Notes: generated from the sequence alone by a model not told the origin. A stretch of DNA of 64,000 nt from Aphrocallistes beatrix (GCA_963281255.1 OY725503.1:3100001-3164000); one strand, 5' to 3'. Shown: positions 1 to 11,226, numbered from the stretch's first letter. Translations and numbers: made by a program.

Positions 1-666
1 TCATATTTGTGACAAATTTGGTAATTTTCAGAGGCCGTTTAGGGGCACTTCTAACTGTTTTTATTGAAAAATTTTTCGCATAGAACTGAGATGTGAATGG
101 GTTAATCCGAAAAATTTTGTCATGGAATGTTAGTACATTCCAGTGTTGCTATGGAAACGTGTTTTGGTCAGTTGGCAATATACTACTTCCTATTGAGTGA
201 TAATATAATTTCCTCTAAATTCAATAGTTTATGAGATATTCGACAAATTATCAAATGTGACCAATATGGTACATTGTCGAATATCTCATAAACTATTGAA
301 TTTAGAGGTCGAAATTATATTATCACTTAATAGGAAGTAGTATATTCGCTATCAAATGGAATTACATTTGAATGTGTAGCTATTGCAGTTTTCAAGATAT
401 AACGCCAACTGATCAAAACACGTTTCCATAGCAACACTGGAATGTACCAACATTCCATGAAAAAACTCTTGGTGACTAATCAATTTTTTAACAACGGATA
501 TGGGTACTTTGAAACCATATTTATATATGCTGATAATACATTCCTAAGCTCTATTGTGCTTTGTAAATGATTTAAGGCAGCTCATGTATTAGTTCAACGG
601 TCTTCCTCCGCATCCCTAGTCCCAAATCCGCAAGTTACTGTGAGGCCTTATATACAGTAGGCTATG
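1..666. mobile_element. F1 foldback element, left end outside window
   Basis: Two inverted arms meet near position 265, and the right arm ends in the family terminus (tatacagtaggctatg, ending 666). The sequence matches the better-preserved copy at 42760-43827. The right arm lacks the stretch that should lie around 468-480, so it has an internal deletion. The left terminus is outside the window, so no target duplication can be read. No coding potential is seen, so this is a non-autonomous element. Confidence 0.8.
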
Positions 667-1521
667 ACTAATGTTTAATTTAATCATTATTTTTTAATAT
701 TTGATAAATTGAATGATGAGAAATGTAATAAATGCAACAAAAAGTAATAGCTGATCAAAAGTTAGATCAGTTTGCATTGTTATACCTATGATTATTTATA
801 ATGAAGCAAAGATTGTCGAGAGTACTATCGCTTAGGCTAGTTCTGAATCTATTACTCGGAATTTACTCTCCCTACTATCGGCCATGATGTATAATTGATA
901 CCCCAAAGATTCAATATACAAGGAATAATAGAAAGTGATGATGTAGTTTCGCTGTAAATATTGTTTCGTAGGAATATTATAATATGTAATGCTAACTATG
1001 GATACATCTTATTCAAGTAGGAAGTCAAAGTATTGAATACAATAGTTTCTCGCGTGATATCCAACACATATAATTGTTAATTAAATAACAACCCAGAATG
1101 TGTAAATTGAAAATATCATATTCACACATGATGATTCAAAGGATTCATATCAATGACGAGCAAAAAGCATTCATCAATAAGAAATCAATCATAATTTCTG
1201 AATTGTAACCAATCCCGGGATTCAATCCCGGATAAAATGTACCGGGATCCCAGGATTGAAAGCTCTAATGGCGCACTGCAAACGAGGTGAAATCTTGATG
1301 GTAACAATTCGCTAGGTGTCATTTCTAGCCTAAATTAAATGCAAGAATCTCCTAACAAACGCTTAATTTATAATCAAATCTTGCGAATATTCGCCTTAAA
1401 AAAACCGATCAGTTATCTCTAGTTCAGTGCTCCCTCTAAGTTTTTCGGCGGTAAATTGCTGAAAACAGCGGTTCCGGAGGAGTCACGGCCCAATTTTAAA
1501 GGAAGTCTGAAAAAATCAGCG
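667..1521. other. AT-rich stretch without recognised gene
   Basis: No convincing ORF or element ends are seen. The only structure is a small inverted repeat near 1208-1258 built on ATCCCGGGAT/ATCCCGG, which may be a tiny MITE remnant. Confidence 0.5.
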
Positions 1522-1680
1522 GCCGTATTCACTAAGAACTTAAGATCGATCTTAGTGCTTAAGTTTTAAGTTCGATCTTAAGTCGTATTCACTAAGATTG
1601 GTATTCACTAAGATTTAAGTTCGATCTTAAGACCGAACTTAAGACCGAACTTTAAGCAACCTATGGAGGTGTCTTAAGTA
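1522..1680. repeat. AAGATCGATCTT-rich dispersed repeat
   Basis: Short overlapping palindromes (AAGATCGATCTT, TTCGATCTTAAG) are mixed with the phrase GTATTCACTAAGA, repeated three times here. Related blocks occur at 3285-3445, 6314-6366 and 17337-17490. The block near 3.3 kb also shares its flank with the one near 17.4 kb in inverted orientation, so this is a transposed unit and not simple sequence. No gene. Confidence 0.65.
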
Positions 1681-1790
1681 TTGGAATTGATTCGATTTTC
1701 ACTAATTACTCCATAAATGTTATTCAAACTTACTTCTATCGAACATTTAATCTACCTTGATTGATATTAGACTTCAAATAAATTTAAATA

Positions 1791-1978
1791 CAGTCGACTC
1801 CGCTTAATAGGGTCACATCGGTCAGAGGACATTTTGACCCGATTAAGCGGAGGACCCTATTAACCGAAAATATTTTGCATTAGCTTCTATGTGCGGGAGC
1901 TATTCCGGTCCTGCCAAAAGTGGCCCGATTAAGCGGTTGACCCGATTAAACAGTGACCCTATTAAGCGGAGTTGACTG
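1791..1978. mobile_element. pogo-A MITE, complete
   Basis: Terminal inverted repeats CAGTCGACTCCGCTTAATAG and its complement bound a 188-bp element, with TA on both sides (1789-1790, 1979-1980). The inside is also repetitive (CCGATTAAGCGG phrases). The CAGT start plus TA target is typical of pogo/Tigger non-autonomous elements. It encodes nothing. Other copies lie at 5528, 41035, 50284 and 63977. Confidence 0.85.
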
Positions 1979-2169
1979 TATTTAAAAAACATTTCTCTTA
2001 TTGTGTGTAACATCGCAACATGTATCACATGCTATATTCGTGGCAAATTCTTCATAGATTTGTATGAATAAACAAACATACATTCTTTGATCATATAATC
2101 TTACACTCATTCTAATATGCACAATTATAGAGACAGGCTTTATATATTGATTCACATGACTGATAATAA

Positions 2170-2701
2170 TCACTTTGATCCTATTTTCCTATTTACAACG
2201 ATTTTTTCCAGCAGTCTCTGACGTTTCAATCTATAATAGTCCCTCTGCTCTTCTATCAACCTGCTGTAATGGAAGTAAGTCTGCAGCCTTCAAGAGTTCG
2301 ACCGAATCATCTTGCTCATCAACAGTTCGCCTTCTCTTCCGACTTTTCTTTGATGGCTTACGAGTATATATTATCGGGATTTCAACTTCTGGAGACTCTA
2401 AAATTGGAGTACCTTCAAATTCAACGGGACCTGCAGTTGATACTGTTGATGCTATTGGAATTTCATTGTTCTCAGCTGGTGCTTTGAAAAAGATCAACAG
2501 CACCTGTAATTCCGCTAAAAGCAGGGGTGTTTCCAGCAGTGTTCGTACCCCCTCCAGTCTTTCTGGCTTCCTGTTTTTGTCAGCAGAATTTCCTGAGCCT
2601 CTCAAAATCTCACCTGCTGATTCAATTTCATTAATAAGACTGCACTCTTCTTCTCTGGTCCAATTTGCTTTGCGGGATTTGTCCAGTTGGTTTGGTATTG
2701 T
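2170..2701 (-). pseudogene. Myb/SANT-like DNA-binding protein remnant
   Basis: On the minus strand the segment near 2600-2690 reads KANWTREEECSLINEIES followed by ILRGSGNSADKNRK. This is the start of the Myb/SANT-like domain found in FSBP/MSANTD proteins and in the accessory protein of Harbinger transposons. A basic patch KPSKKSRKRRR follows. The typical C-terminal phrase EEQRDYYRLKRQRLLEKI is present near 2175-2235 but in another frame, and a family-typical RKTGGG phrase near 2540 is out of frame too. I infer at least two frame disruptions. The main open frame has no ATG. It could instead be a spliced gene whose introns I cannot place, but the frame changes within conserved parts favour a pseudogene. 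Confidence 0.6.
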
Positions 2702-2861
2702 TAATGCAAGTACTCATCAGCAATTTATATATACGAGAGGACGCCGACTTACCATAACCACTAATGACACCAATTATCTTCGTAACACCAAATGGCGCAG
2801 AAATTTTAACGTCGTTCAATTTATTGTACTTTTCATATCCAGTGTTTATATTTTGTCTTAA

Positions 2862-3284
2862 AGGGTTTTCATGTTACAATATACAAAGACACTTGTTGTT
2901 TATATGTTCTGTTTAATACGTATAATATTATGAATGCATGAGATACAACTTGTGCTCTTTGATAGCGCTTCCTTTGATATTGACTAGTGTAGAATAATTA
3001 TAGATTGCATACATAAAACATTGAATTTTCATCATAGAATTCAAAGTCAAAACAAGATTTCACCACAGATATTGTAAGAGACTCACCAGGCATTCCAGGC
3101 GGTACAACTACATACATAGATAGAAGCTATGTCTTACAGGAGTGGGTTAATCAATCTTCTTTGCTCCTAATATTTTGACATTAATTTCCCCAATTTCGTT
3201 CAAAAAGAAGAAATATTGTTCAGTTTTACTAGATTAATAATAAATGACTACTTACCATTACTAATATTATACTTCAGTTTTGTA
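2862..3284. other. No gene recognised
   Basis: AT-rich sequence with no supported ORF, hairpin or element ends. Confidence 0.5.
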
Positions 3285-3445
3285 TTTGATTAGTATAATG
3301 CTATATTCTAATCATATTAACCCTAACGTTATTTCTAAGTTCGATCTTAACTAAGATCGATCTTAAGTTCGATCTTAATTCTTAGTGAATAGCTCTAAGT
3401 TCGATCTTAAGATCTATCTTAACTAAGATCGATCTTAACCGTTAA
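3285..3445. repeat. AAGATCGATCTT-rich repeat, inverted relative to 17.4 kb
   Basis: It shares the flank aaccctaacgttatttc and the downstream GATCGATC palindromes with 17395-17490 in the opposite orientation. Two dispersed copies of one repeat are therefore present, 14 kb apart. Confidence 0.65.
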
Positions 3446-3580
3446 TTAATTACAACCAATCTGAAATGGTGGCTGCATATTGGATATTAATTGCCACGTT
3501 ATTTTATAATTCTATTAATAATGGACCTCAAGAATCAGGAAAATCGTAAACCAGTGCATTGAAATAATTATAACTACTAA

Positions 3581-3754
3581 CAGTGGCGGCGTTAGAGGGG
3601 GCGCAGCTGCGACCCCTGACTCAATTCCCGGCCCCTAAAGGGGTGCATGGAACATAGCATAATAATTGTTATATTAGATTTTCCTTATGCTGCGACCCCA
3701 AACAGATGATATGCGACCCATACACGACACATAATGATAAAGCTGGCGCCACTG
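3581..3754. mobile_element. hAT-type MITE with 8-bp TSD
   Basis: It begins CAGTGGCGGCGTTAG and ends GCTGGCGCCACTG. The 8-bp ACTACTAA is exactly duplicated on both sides (3573-3580 and 3755-3762). An 8-bp TSD with CAGTG-type ends is the signature of hAT elements. It is 174 bp and non-coding. Confidence 0.85.
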
Positions 3755-3762
3755 ACTACTAA

Positions 3763-4999
3763 TGTAGTAATATGTTCGTAAAACGGCAATTTTTTAGAAT
3801 AAATTATGATAAAAATTATTGGCCTCTCTGAACGACAGTAGATAACAAACCTTTCCTATAGTCTGACCTAACCAAATGTTTCACAGTTGTTTCAAAGAGA
3901 AATAAGTGTCAATGGAAGGGAAATTGGCCGATTAAGTCAGAATATTAACTTGTGATGGGGTCTATCAGGAGAAATAGCTGATCCGAGAGGGAAATCGCAA
4001 AATTTGGGTCGGATGGTGCCATATTATCCATTAATATTGGTTAATGAATCATTTATGAATAAATACGACCGCATAAGATAGATTTCTCTATTCCTTGTCA
4101 TAAATTTACAAGTCTAATGCAACATACGCAAAGTTATAAAGCAAAAAAATTTGAATTTTCTTATGTCATACAGACAAAGGGGTGTGAAAATCAAGATTTT
4201 GCAAGATACTATATTTTTTGGAATTAAGCATATGAATATACACATATAAGAGAAACAAATTACATAGGTTTCACATCTGGGACAAGAGATTCAAAAATTC
4301 ACTAATTTGGCACGCTGTGGCATACTGTTGATAAAATTTGACTAGAATCATTCAATTCAGAACACACATTCCAGATATATTTTCCAATTTTTGGTGAAAT
4401 CCTAAAATAGTATCTAAAATTAGGCAAATTCCCAAAATACAGTTGAATAATTCTACTGAAGACTGCTTAGATTGCTTAGATTCTAGTCAGTTGTCTAAAG
4501 CAATATACCTACTATGGATTAGAACACTAAGAACGGCAATTGATGGGGGAAAAAATTTCTAGGAGTCCGCATAAAATCTCACTTCTACTATTTAAAATAG
4601 ATTTTTATCCCCAATCATACCCATTGAATTGGCACCTACTAAAGGTGACATAACGGTAAAACTACTTTGAATTTCCAAAAGCTGTTTCGTACGAATATTA
4701 AGAATATATATATGAACTTAAAAATACACAAAACTTCAAATATAAAATTCAAAAAAAATAGCGTCAGCTACCAGTACTTGCCTTAACGATGATATTTTTC
4801 TTTCCTTCATTGGGGATGTTAATTTATATATCATTTTGACTTAATTAAACAATGAAATAACAATTTTCTGACATAATTATTGAAGAAATCAGGTTTTATC
4901 TTCACTATTTCGTTACAGATTTAAATAGAAATTCAGAATACAATAAATAAACCACGAGGGTTATCTTAGCAGGGGATTCGCATGTCAGACAACCATTTA
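3763..4999. other. Gene-free AT-rich stretch
   Basis: No ORF of note, no paired ends and no recognised repeat over about 1.2 kb. This is one of the few apparently single-copy intergenic stretches in the window. Confidence 0.5.
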
Positions 5000-5511
5000 T
5001 CTTTACTATTAAAACTCGATGAATGCTTGTATATGCACAAACTTGCTTCGCCGCGAAGCTGGCAGACACTTTGTGTCCGCCGGAGGCGCCCTTTAGACGC
5101 CTGGGGTCACACTGATTAATTATAAGGGCGATGACATTTCTAAATATATCTGTCTTGCTATAATCGATACGTCGTATCGCACGAAAAATCACCAAATTTG
5201 TCAATTTTTAAAATTTTGATACGTAATGATGACGTCATAAAAAAGTGATGAGTCATCATCTTTTGATGATACGTAGTTGCAAAATGTTTAAGGTATATTA
5301 ATATACACATTCTATTAAAATTTCAGCCTTCTATCACGCAAAATGGCTGAGAAATTTCTAATTATAAAAAAGGTAACAATGACGTCATAATTCCATGATG
5401 AGTCTACAATTTCGTCTGAGCTCAGAACTTAGTGGAGCAATAGCCAAAAGACTCCCACATGCCAAAAATCAGCTTTCTGTGCCTGGCAGTTTCTTCAATC
5501 AATTCGTTACA
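5000..5511 (-). mobile_element. Leader (+) followed by inverted core repeat
   Basis: A leader (tctttactattaaaactcg, 5000-5018) on the plus strand is followed by a core copy on the minus strand (about 5037-5511). The core carries the GGCGGACACAAAGTGTC hairpin region near 5070, TGACGTCA near 5230 and 5391, and the conserved start (complement of TGTAACGAATTG) at 5500-5511. Leader and core point in opposite directions here. Confidence 0.75.
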
Positions 5512-5527
5512 GAGATAAATATATATA

Positions 5528-6264
5528 CAGTCGACTCCGCTTAATAGGGCCACCGCTTAATCGGGCCACTTTTGCCAGGACCGGAATAGCTCTCACACTT
5601 AGAAGCTAATACAAAATATTTTCGGTTAATAGGGTTCTCCGCTTAATCGGGGCAAAATGTCCTCTGACCGATGTGGCCCTATTAACAGGGTTACCATACG
5701 TCCTTTTTTAGAAAGGACAGTCCTTCTTTTTTGCTACCTGTCCTTTTTAAAATATGCTGTCCTTTTTGTCCTTTTTTTTCGCTTTTTGTCCTTATTGTCC
5801 TTTTTTTTCACTTTTTGTCCTTTTTGTTCTTATAAACTCATTCTTGTCCTTTTACGTTTTACTTGTAGATTATATACTAGAATGTCTATCATGATGATTT
5901 AGCATATTTTGGAAATCGAAACCCTAGGTGAGAATTTACATATATGTCCGCAGCTTCACAAAAAAATTCAAACCGATATCTCTTAAACTTAGGTCTGTAC
6001 ACCACATACGGCCGGACACCAGCACTCATTTTAGAACTGTGCTACTATAACATTATATTGGATCAGAGATCCAATATAATGATATAGAAGCACACTAAAA
6101 ACATTCAAAACAATTCCTTGGGGTGCTAGCACCCAGACAGCCATTATTGTCGTTCGCTACGCTCTCTTTTTACATCGTTTTTCTAAATCTTCGATCTATC
6201 CCTGAGTGTCCTTTTTTTTATGACTGAGGAGATGGCAACCCTGCCTATTAAGCGGAGTCGACTG
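5528..6264. mobile_element. pogo-A MITE split by a hAT element
   Basis: Both pogo-A ends are present (CAGTCGACTCCG at 5528 and its complement ending 6264), flanked by TA-rich sequence. The element is enlarged by the hAT-type insertion at 5696-6243. Without it the length returns to that of the other pogo-A copies. Confidence 0.85.
5696..6243. mobile_element. hAT-type element nested in pogo-A
   Basis: Its ends are CAGGGTTACCATACGTCC and GGAGATGGCAACCCTG. The duplicated target CCTATTAA lies at 5688-5695 and 6244-6251. Removing one copy restores the uninterrupted pogo-A sequence seen at 1791-1978, which confirms the boundaries. Near the start it is rich in GTCCTTTTT runs. A small inverted repeat (ATTGGATC/GATCCAAT) lies near 6057-6078. 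Non-coding. Confidence 0.85.
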
Positions 6265-6298
6265 TATATATATATATATGTAGTATATAATATATATA

Positions 6299-6366
6299 CA
6301 GTCGACTCCGCTTAAGACTTAAGATCGATCTTAGTGCTTAAGATCTTAGTGAATACGGCTGCAGGA
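6299..6366. repeat. Truncated pogo-A end fused to GATC-rich repeat
   Basis: Fifteen bases of a pogo-A terminus (6299-6313) run directly into an inverted piece of the AAGATCGATCTT repeat that matches 17337-17385. It is a small chimeric scar. The remaining 6367-6676 is the AT-rich 3' flank of the KH gene with nothing else recognised. Confidence 0.55.
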
Positions 6367-6676
6367 TTTTAAGAGAGACCAAGAAAATTCCTAATCATAG
6401 TATGTACTTATAAATAATAAATTATAGACCTCCGAAATGTGGCTCGAGCACCTATTTCCAATAGTCTCGTATCTAGGTGGTTTAGCTGTTTGCATACTTT
6501 AAAATATGTTTAACATTTTAGACTTAGTTGGATTATATGCCAATTTTTAATTAATAATTAAAAGCCATCGCCGATATTTATATAGATATCGAAATTGTAT
6601 AATCAATAGTTAGTTGTAATATATTTATCTATTGAGATTGATATAATAGAAAATAACCGAAAAGAGAGAAAATAAA

Positions 6677-7699
6677 TCATTTTCTGAAATTTATCTCAAT
6701 ATGACTAGACTCTTGTTTGAGTCCACCTCTTTTGACGTTCGGGGGAATTTCCCTCCCGGTGCGACGATGTTGATACCGGTATTCCTCAAATTCGCGGAAA
6801 GTATTGCTTAGCTCCTGATCTGGTGGGACAGCAGAATAATCCACATTCTTAGCAGGGGGGATTTTAGGTCTAGCAGTATTAGTAGTTTGTACTCCCATGC
6901 ATCTTTTAAGATCCTCAAATATTGCATCGCTGACATCTTCATACGTATATCCACCATACTCTCCTGGTATTTCCCATCGTGACTTGCACGGTTCGTAGTA
7001 AATTACTGGAGGGTCATCATGTCCCGGTTCTTCCTCACGTACAGATAAATAATCGACAATAGAATGGACTGCATGCTTAATCTGACCAGATTTGCCTACA
7101 ATAGAGACAGCACGCTCATTGGAATGAGGAAGACAATCACGATATATAGTTATGTTGACATGTGCCTCGCGGCGAATCGATTTAACGCGATCACCTCTTG
7201 TCCCAATGATACAACCTATAAATGCTTGTGGGACTAAAATTTGCAATTCTTTTTCATCAAAATTCATATCATGATATGAAACAAATGGCATCAACACTTC
7301 CAAGATGGCCTCAAAATCATCTTGGCATGCTTTCAACCAAATAATCCGCTCACTATCAAAAACAGAACCTTCAGACAGCTTCACATCACAATGGAAATTC
7401 TTTCGCATTTCGACTAGAGTATTAACACGGTATGGAGTCTCGTAACTATCGCCGGTTAATTTAGCGGCGTCACAGCCTTTCATCAGGATCCTAACGGATG
7501 GAATGCCTTTAAACATTTCGTCTTTAATCATTTTACGATGCCTAAGCTCATAATCCTTTGGTAGAAACAGATAGTCATACCCTGTCTCCAGCTCTGTCGA
7601 TTTGAAAATATCCCTTTCGGCATTTTGTTCCTTCAAGCGGTTAAGCTTCCGCTTTTTAGCAGCATCATCGGGGGTTTCTGTGAACCTTCGGGTAGTCAT
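6677..7699 (-). CDS. hnRNP K-like KH-domain RNA-binding protein
   Basis: A 340-residue open frame begins at the first in-frame ATG (MTTRRFTETPDDAAKKRK). A canonical KH domain spans about residues 151-219, with the GXXG loop GTRG in IIGTRGDRVKSIRR. It aligns by eye with KH2 of hnRNP K, including the phrase CLPHS and a downstream YGGYTYED that recalls YDYGGFT. A preceding domain (about 68-140) has KH1-like spacing but no GXXG. No third KH domain follows; the tail has one KRGG and is basic. hnRNP K proteins bind C-rich RNA or DNA and act in splicing and transcription. The first KH probably does not bind RNA in the usual way (inference). The frame is uninterrupted. The N-terminus is basic and nuclear-signal-like (AKKRKLNRLK). 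It could be a shortened paralogue or a retrocopy. Confidence 0.85.
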   Translation of the reverse strand: MTTRRFTETPDDAAKKRKLNRLKEQNAERDIFKSTELETGYDYLFLPKDYELRHRKMIKDEMFKGIPSVRILMKGCDAAKLTGDSYETPYRVNTLVEMRKNFHCDVKLSEGSVFDSERIIWLKACQDDFEAILEVLMPFVSYHDMNFDEKELQILVPQAFIGCIIGTRGDRVKSIRREAHVNITIYRDCLPHSNERAVSIVGKSGQIKHAVHSIVDYLSVREEEPGHDDPPVIYYEPCKSRWEIPGEYGGYTYEDVSDAIFEDLKRCMGVQTTNTARPKIPPAKNVDYSAVPPDQELSNTFREFEEYRYQHRRTGREIPPNVKRGGLKQESSHIEINFRK

Positions 7700-7704
7700 T
7701 GTAT

Positions 7705-7722
7705 CTGCTAAAACAAGCAATG
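7705..7722 (-). other. 3' splice-site-like sequence just before the KH gene ATG
   Basis: On the minus strand a pyrimidine-rich TTGCTTGTTTTAGCAG lies five bases upstream of the KH start codon. It has the form of an intron or trans-splice acceptor, so the open frame probably starts an exon and the 5' UTR lies further upstream or is added in trans. Confidence 0.45.
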
Positions 7723-7774
7723 TTTGAAATTATGGATTAGAATGCGAGATACTAAGTAGATAGTCTAGTTGACA

Positions 7775-8055
7775 TCCTTACTATTAAAACTCGATTAATA
7801 TATCTATCTATCTATCTATGTATATATACACTACCCGGACAAAAGTATTCACCACCACGAAAACTTCCATACAAATAGTATTAAATTGGAACTATTCAAA
7901 AAAGGAACATGTCCTCAAACAGTAGAAAATACTCTATTTTTTATTTCAGATTCGTAATCTACACATTCTAATTACTCGTAATTCGGAGTCTCAACTCAAA
8001 TACTTATTCTTATGCAGAAAATTATCAACCCCTGCCACTTTGTGTCATTAAAAAT
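7775..8055. mobile_element. Leader plus truncated Tc1-type MITE
   Basis: A leader (7775) and a TATC/TA microsatellite are followed at 7829 by CACTACCCGGACAAAAGTAT, the terminus of the Tc1-like MITE seen complete at 44430-44913 and 51858-52331. It breaks off near 8055, where an inverted-repeat arm begins, so only part of the element is present. Confidence 0.7.
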
Positions 8056-8348
8056 GGAACTGAATCTAACACCTGAAGTCAAACCGGAACTATGTAATAG
8101 CATTCGGGGATATTTTGGGAACCTAAATTTCTGTGATTAAAAATGTTGTTTTGAAGCATATTTCACTATATTGAAAATTCCAGACATTCCCCAAAATTTC
8201 CACATGATCATTGTATAGTATTTCTACAATATGCAAAGGTATTACATACCCTATGACAGCAGAGAAGGGCCTAAATTTAAAATCAATAATTATTGCTATT
8301 TATATTCGATGTAAGAAAAGAAAATTATTATCAATGTATAGTATATCT
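8046..8348. repeat. Left arm of an inverted repeat pairing with 16858-17145
   Basis: The arm shares long near-identical stretches, in inverse orientation, with 16858-17145 (for example the region around gacagcagagaagggcc). The two arms are separated by about 8.5 kb of later insertions. Confidence 0.75.
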
Positions 8349-9286
8349 GTTAGGACAAATTTGCGAAATCAACAATTATGCATAATTTTCGACAATTATG
8401 CATAATTGTTCATTTCGCAACAATTATGCATAATTGTTCATTTAATACGACAATTATGCATAATTGTTCATTTCACAACAATTATGCATAATTGTTCATC
8501 TAATACGACAATTATGCATAATTGTTCATCTAATACGACAATTATGCATAATTGTTCATCTAATGCGACAATTATGCATATTTTACAATTTCGTATATAT
8601 TTACTGCACTTTTCGAGCCATTTTTTAAATTTATTATGCCATCCCTCTCGTTTATTATTAGTTCTAGGACAGTGTGTGTTCGTTGAATACATTCCACAAA
8701 ATGAGTGAAAACTGCCCTACAAACCAAGTCTCTTCAAATTATTTTATAAATCCTTATAGGAAGATTCAGGTCTAAATGCTAGGGTTAAAATTCATTTAGA
8801 CCCAGAACTTCTGGGTGAAGATGTTACCAGTAATATCGAAAATCAACAGAATGTCTATTCTGAGTTTCTCATTGACTATCTAATTAGAATTCTAATTAGA
8901 TATACTACATGTTTAGCTTATCTAATTTTTTGATACAATACATACATCCTCAATTGGAGAAATCGGGTTAACTGTGAAAAAAATGGTCCCCCGGACCAAT
9001 ATTCTATGGAAAATTTGTCTATGCAGGATCAAAACTTTCAGCATAGGACCAATTTTCCATGAAAAAAATTGGTCCCCTGGATCAAAATTTTCGTGACAGC
9101 ACCATTAACAATTTTGGATAATTTTTGCTTTCATTTTAAACAATTATGTAAAACTGTTCATTTCACAACAATTATGCATAATTGTCGTATTAGAAGAACA
9201 ATTTTGCATAATTGTTGTGAAATGAACAATTTTACATATTTGTCGACAATTATGCATAATTGTTGATTTCGCAAATTTGTCCTAAC
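8349..9286. mobile_element. Foldback element with ATGCATAAT satellite ends
   Basis: The ends GTTAGGACAAATTTGCG and CGCAAATTTGTCCTAAC are inverted. They are followed inward on both sides by copies of CAATTATGCATAATTG. The flanks ATATCT and ATATCC, and the uninterrupted ATATCC in the partner arm near 16.86 kb, suggest a 5-6 bp target duplication. Inside, GGTCCCCCGGACC palindromes occur near 8990. No ORF is credible. Confidence 0.65.
8371..8583. repeat. Tandem repeat of about 30 bp, eight copies
   Basis: Eight copies of CAATTATGCATAATTGTTCAT with variable joiners (TTCGCAA, CTAATACGA). Each unit holds the palindrome ATTATGCATAAT. Part of the 8349-9286 element; the same motif recurs inverted at 9165-9265. 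Confidence 0.85.
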
Positions 9287-9316
9287 ATATCCACTCTAAA
9301 TAATCGTTTGACCTAG

Positions 9317-9593
9317 CAGAGTTGCACGCGGGCCGAAATTTGTAACCGCGGCCCGCAAAAGCCCGCATAAATATTTTTGGCCCGCTTTGCAAGTTACTAA
9401 CTATAGAGAAACACCTAGGGAATCCTTTTATGGGAGTGAGTTTCTGCTAACACAAATAAGTGGAAACTAGCAAAGTTCTATTTACGTAAGTATTCCTTAA
9501 TTGGTACCTCGTGACAATTAAAAACATTGTCTCGGTTGTCATCGCGGGGAGTCCTCGGCCCGCAGGTAGCCCGCGGGCCTGCGTGCAACTCTG
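9317..9593. mobile_element. hAT-type MITE with 8-bp TSD
   Basis: Its ends are CAGAGTTGCACGCGGGCC and GGCCTGCGTGCAACTCTG. TGACCTAG is perfectly duplicated at 9309-9316 and 9594-9601. The inside is GCCCGC-rich. Non-coding. Confidence 0.9.
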
Positions 9594-11226
9594 TGACCTA
9601 GTCAGATCAAGTCTATCACTTTTTATGCATTCATTATGACGTCATCACATTCGAATCAGAATATGATAAACAGGTGAAACGGTTATTTATGATTGGGATC
9701 GACGCATCAATTACATGATCATTGTATAGCATTTCTATCATAAACAATCGTTTAACCAAGTCAGATCGCTTCTATCTCTTTTCATTTATTCATTATGATT
9801 TCATAGCACCTGTTATATGTTGTTAGTATTCACTACGTACATATTATGTTTTCGTAAAATACTTATTTTTAGTAAACCGAAGTCGTGGTACCAACTCTAA
9901 TATATTCACTAGTTCGTGTTATTAATTAGACCTACTACATATAAAGCCAAACAGTAACTTGTGGATTTTGGACTAGGGAAGCGGTAGGAGATGGTTGAAC
10001 AAATACATGATCTGACTAAAGTCAGTAACCACTCAGAGTAGAGATTATGAATGTATTACCAGTATATATACAAACGGTATAAAGTATCTCTATCCATTGC
10101 TAAAATTTTGATTAGTCATATATGTGTCGAATTTAGTGATTTTCAGAGGCAGTTTATGGAGGCGAATGCATTAGTTCTATTCCGTATAAAGACATTAGAT
10201 CTATTTTGAATGTAGACGTTAGTTCTACTCCAAAAATTGGCGTTAGTTTTACTTTTTGAGTATGTAAACGCTAGTTCTACTTCCAAAATGGGCGTTGGTT
10301 CTACTTTTTGAATAAGTAGAGTCGTAGGCATTAGTTCTACGCTAAAATTCCGTTCTGAAATGCCTCTTTCACTGTATTTAGGCTAGTATTCTCAACTTAA
10401 AATGCTGCTTTTAGCTATTCTTTACATATCTCATCCAAAATGTTTCATACTTTCCATTGATTCCTTCCCCAAAAAGGTACAATTATTCCTGATTATCCAC
10501 TGTCACTCACTTAAAATGCCACTCAACCACCTCTCCCCATTCAGAAATTCCTCTTTCAGTCTTTGGCTAATATTCTCAACTCAAAATACTGCTTTTGCTT
10601 TCTTCTTGCAGATATCTCATCCGAAATGCTAGACAATTGTGGGACAGAACTAACGCAAATTTTCAAATAATAGAACCAACCCCATTTTGGAAGTAGAACT
10701 AGCGTTTACATACTCAAAAAGTAAACTAACGCCAATTTTTGGAGTAGAACTAACGTCTACATTCAAAATAGATCTAATGTCTATACAGTATATGGAATAG
10801 AACTAATGCATGCGTCTCCATAAACTGCAAAAATTTTAGCAATGGATATAGGTACTTTGATACCGTTTGTATATATACTGGTAATACATTCATAATCTCT
10901 ACTCTGAGTGGTTACTGACTTTAGTCAGATCATGTATTTATTCAACCATCTCCTACCGCAACCCTAGTCCAAAATCCACAAGTTACTGTTTGGCTTTATA
11001 TGTACAGTAGGTCTAATCATTATCACGGACTAGTGAATATATTAGAGTTAGCACCACGACTTCGGTTTACTAAAAATAGGTATTCTACGAAAACATAATA
11101 TGTACGTAGTGAACACTAACATCACATAACAGGTGCTATGACATCATAAGGAATAAATGAAAAGAGATAGAAGCGATCTGACTTGGTTAAACGATTGTAT
11201 ATGGTAGAAATACTATACAATGATCA
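9594..11226. repeat. Large palindrome, arms about 0.6 kb or more
   Basis: The segment 9720-10340 recurs inverted at about 10640-11220, including F1-like sequence (CAGTAACTTGTGGATTTTGG near 9952 and its complement near 10975). Next to the centre are several copies of GTTAGTTCTACTTTTTGA-like units. The centre near 10400-10620 is a spacer. Part of the left arm (about 9605-9720) also matches 13055-13215 inverted. Non-coding. Confidence 0.75.

Noticed and set aside
8371-8583. Regular 30-bp repeats resembling a CRISPR array
   Set aside because: The joiners are only a few bases and nearly identical, the sequence lies in a eukaryotic transposable element, and there are no cas genes.
8406-8708. 100-residue frame and its antisense with TTIMHNCSSN repeats
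   Set aside because: Translation of the ATTATGCATAAT tandem repeat.
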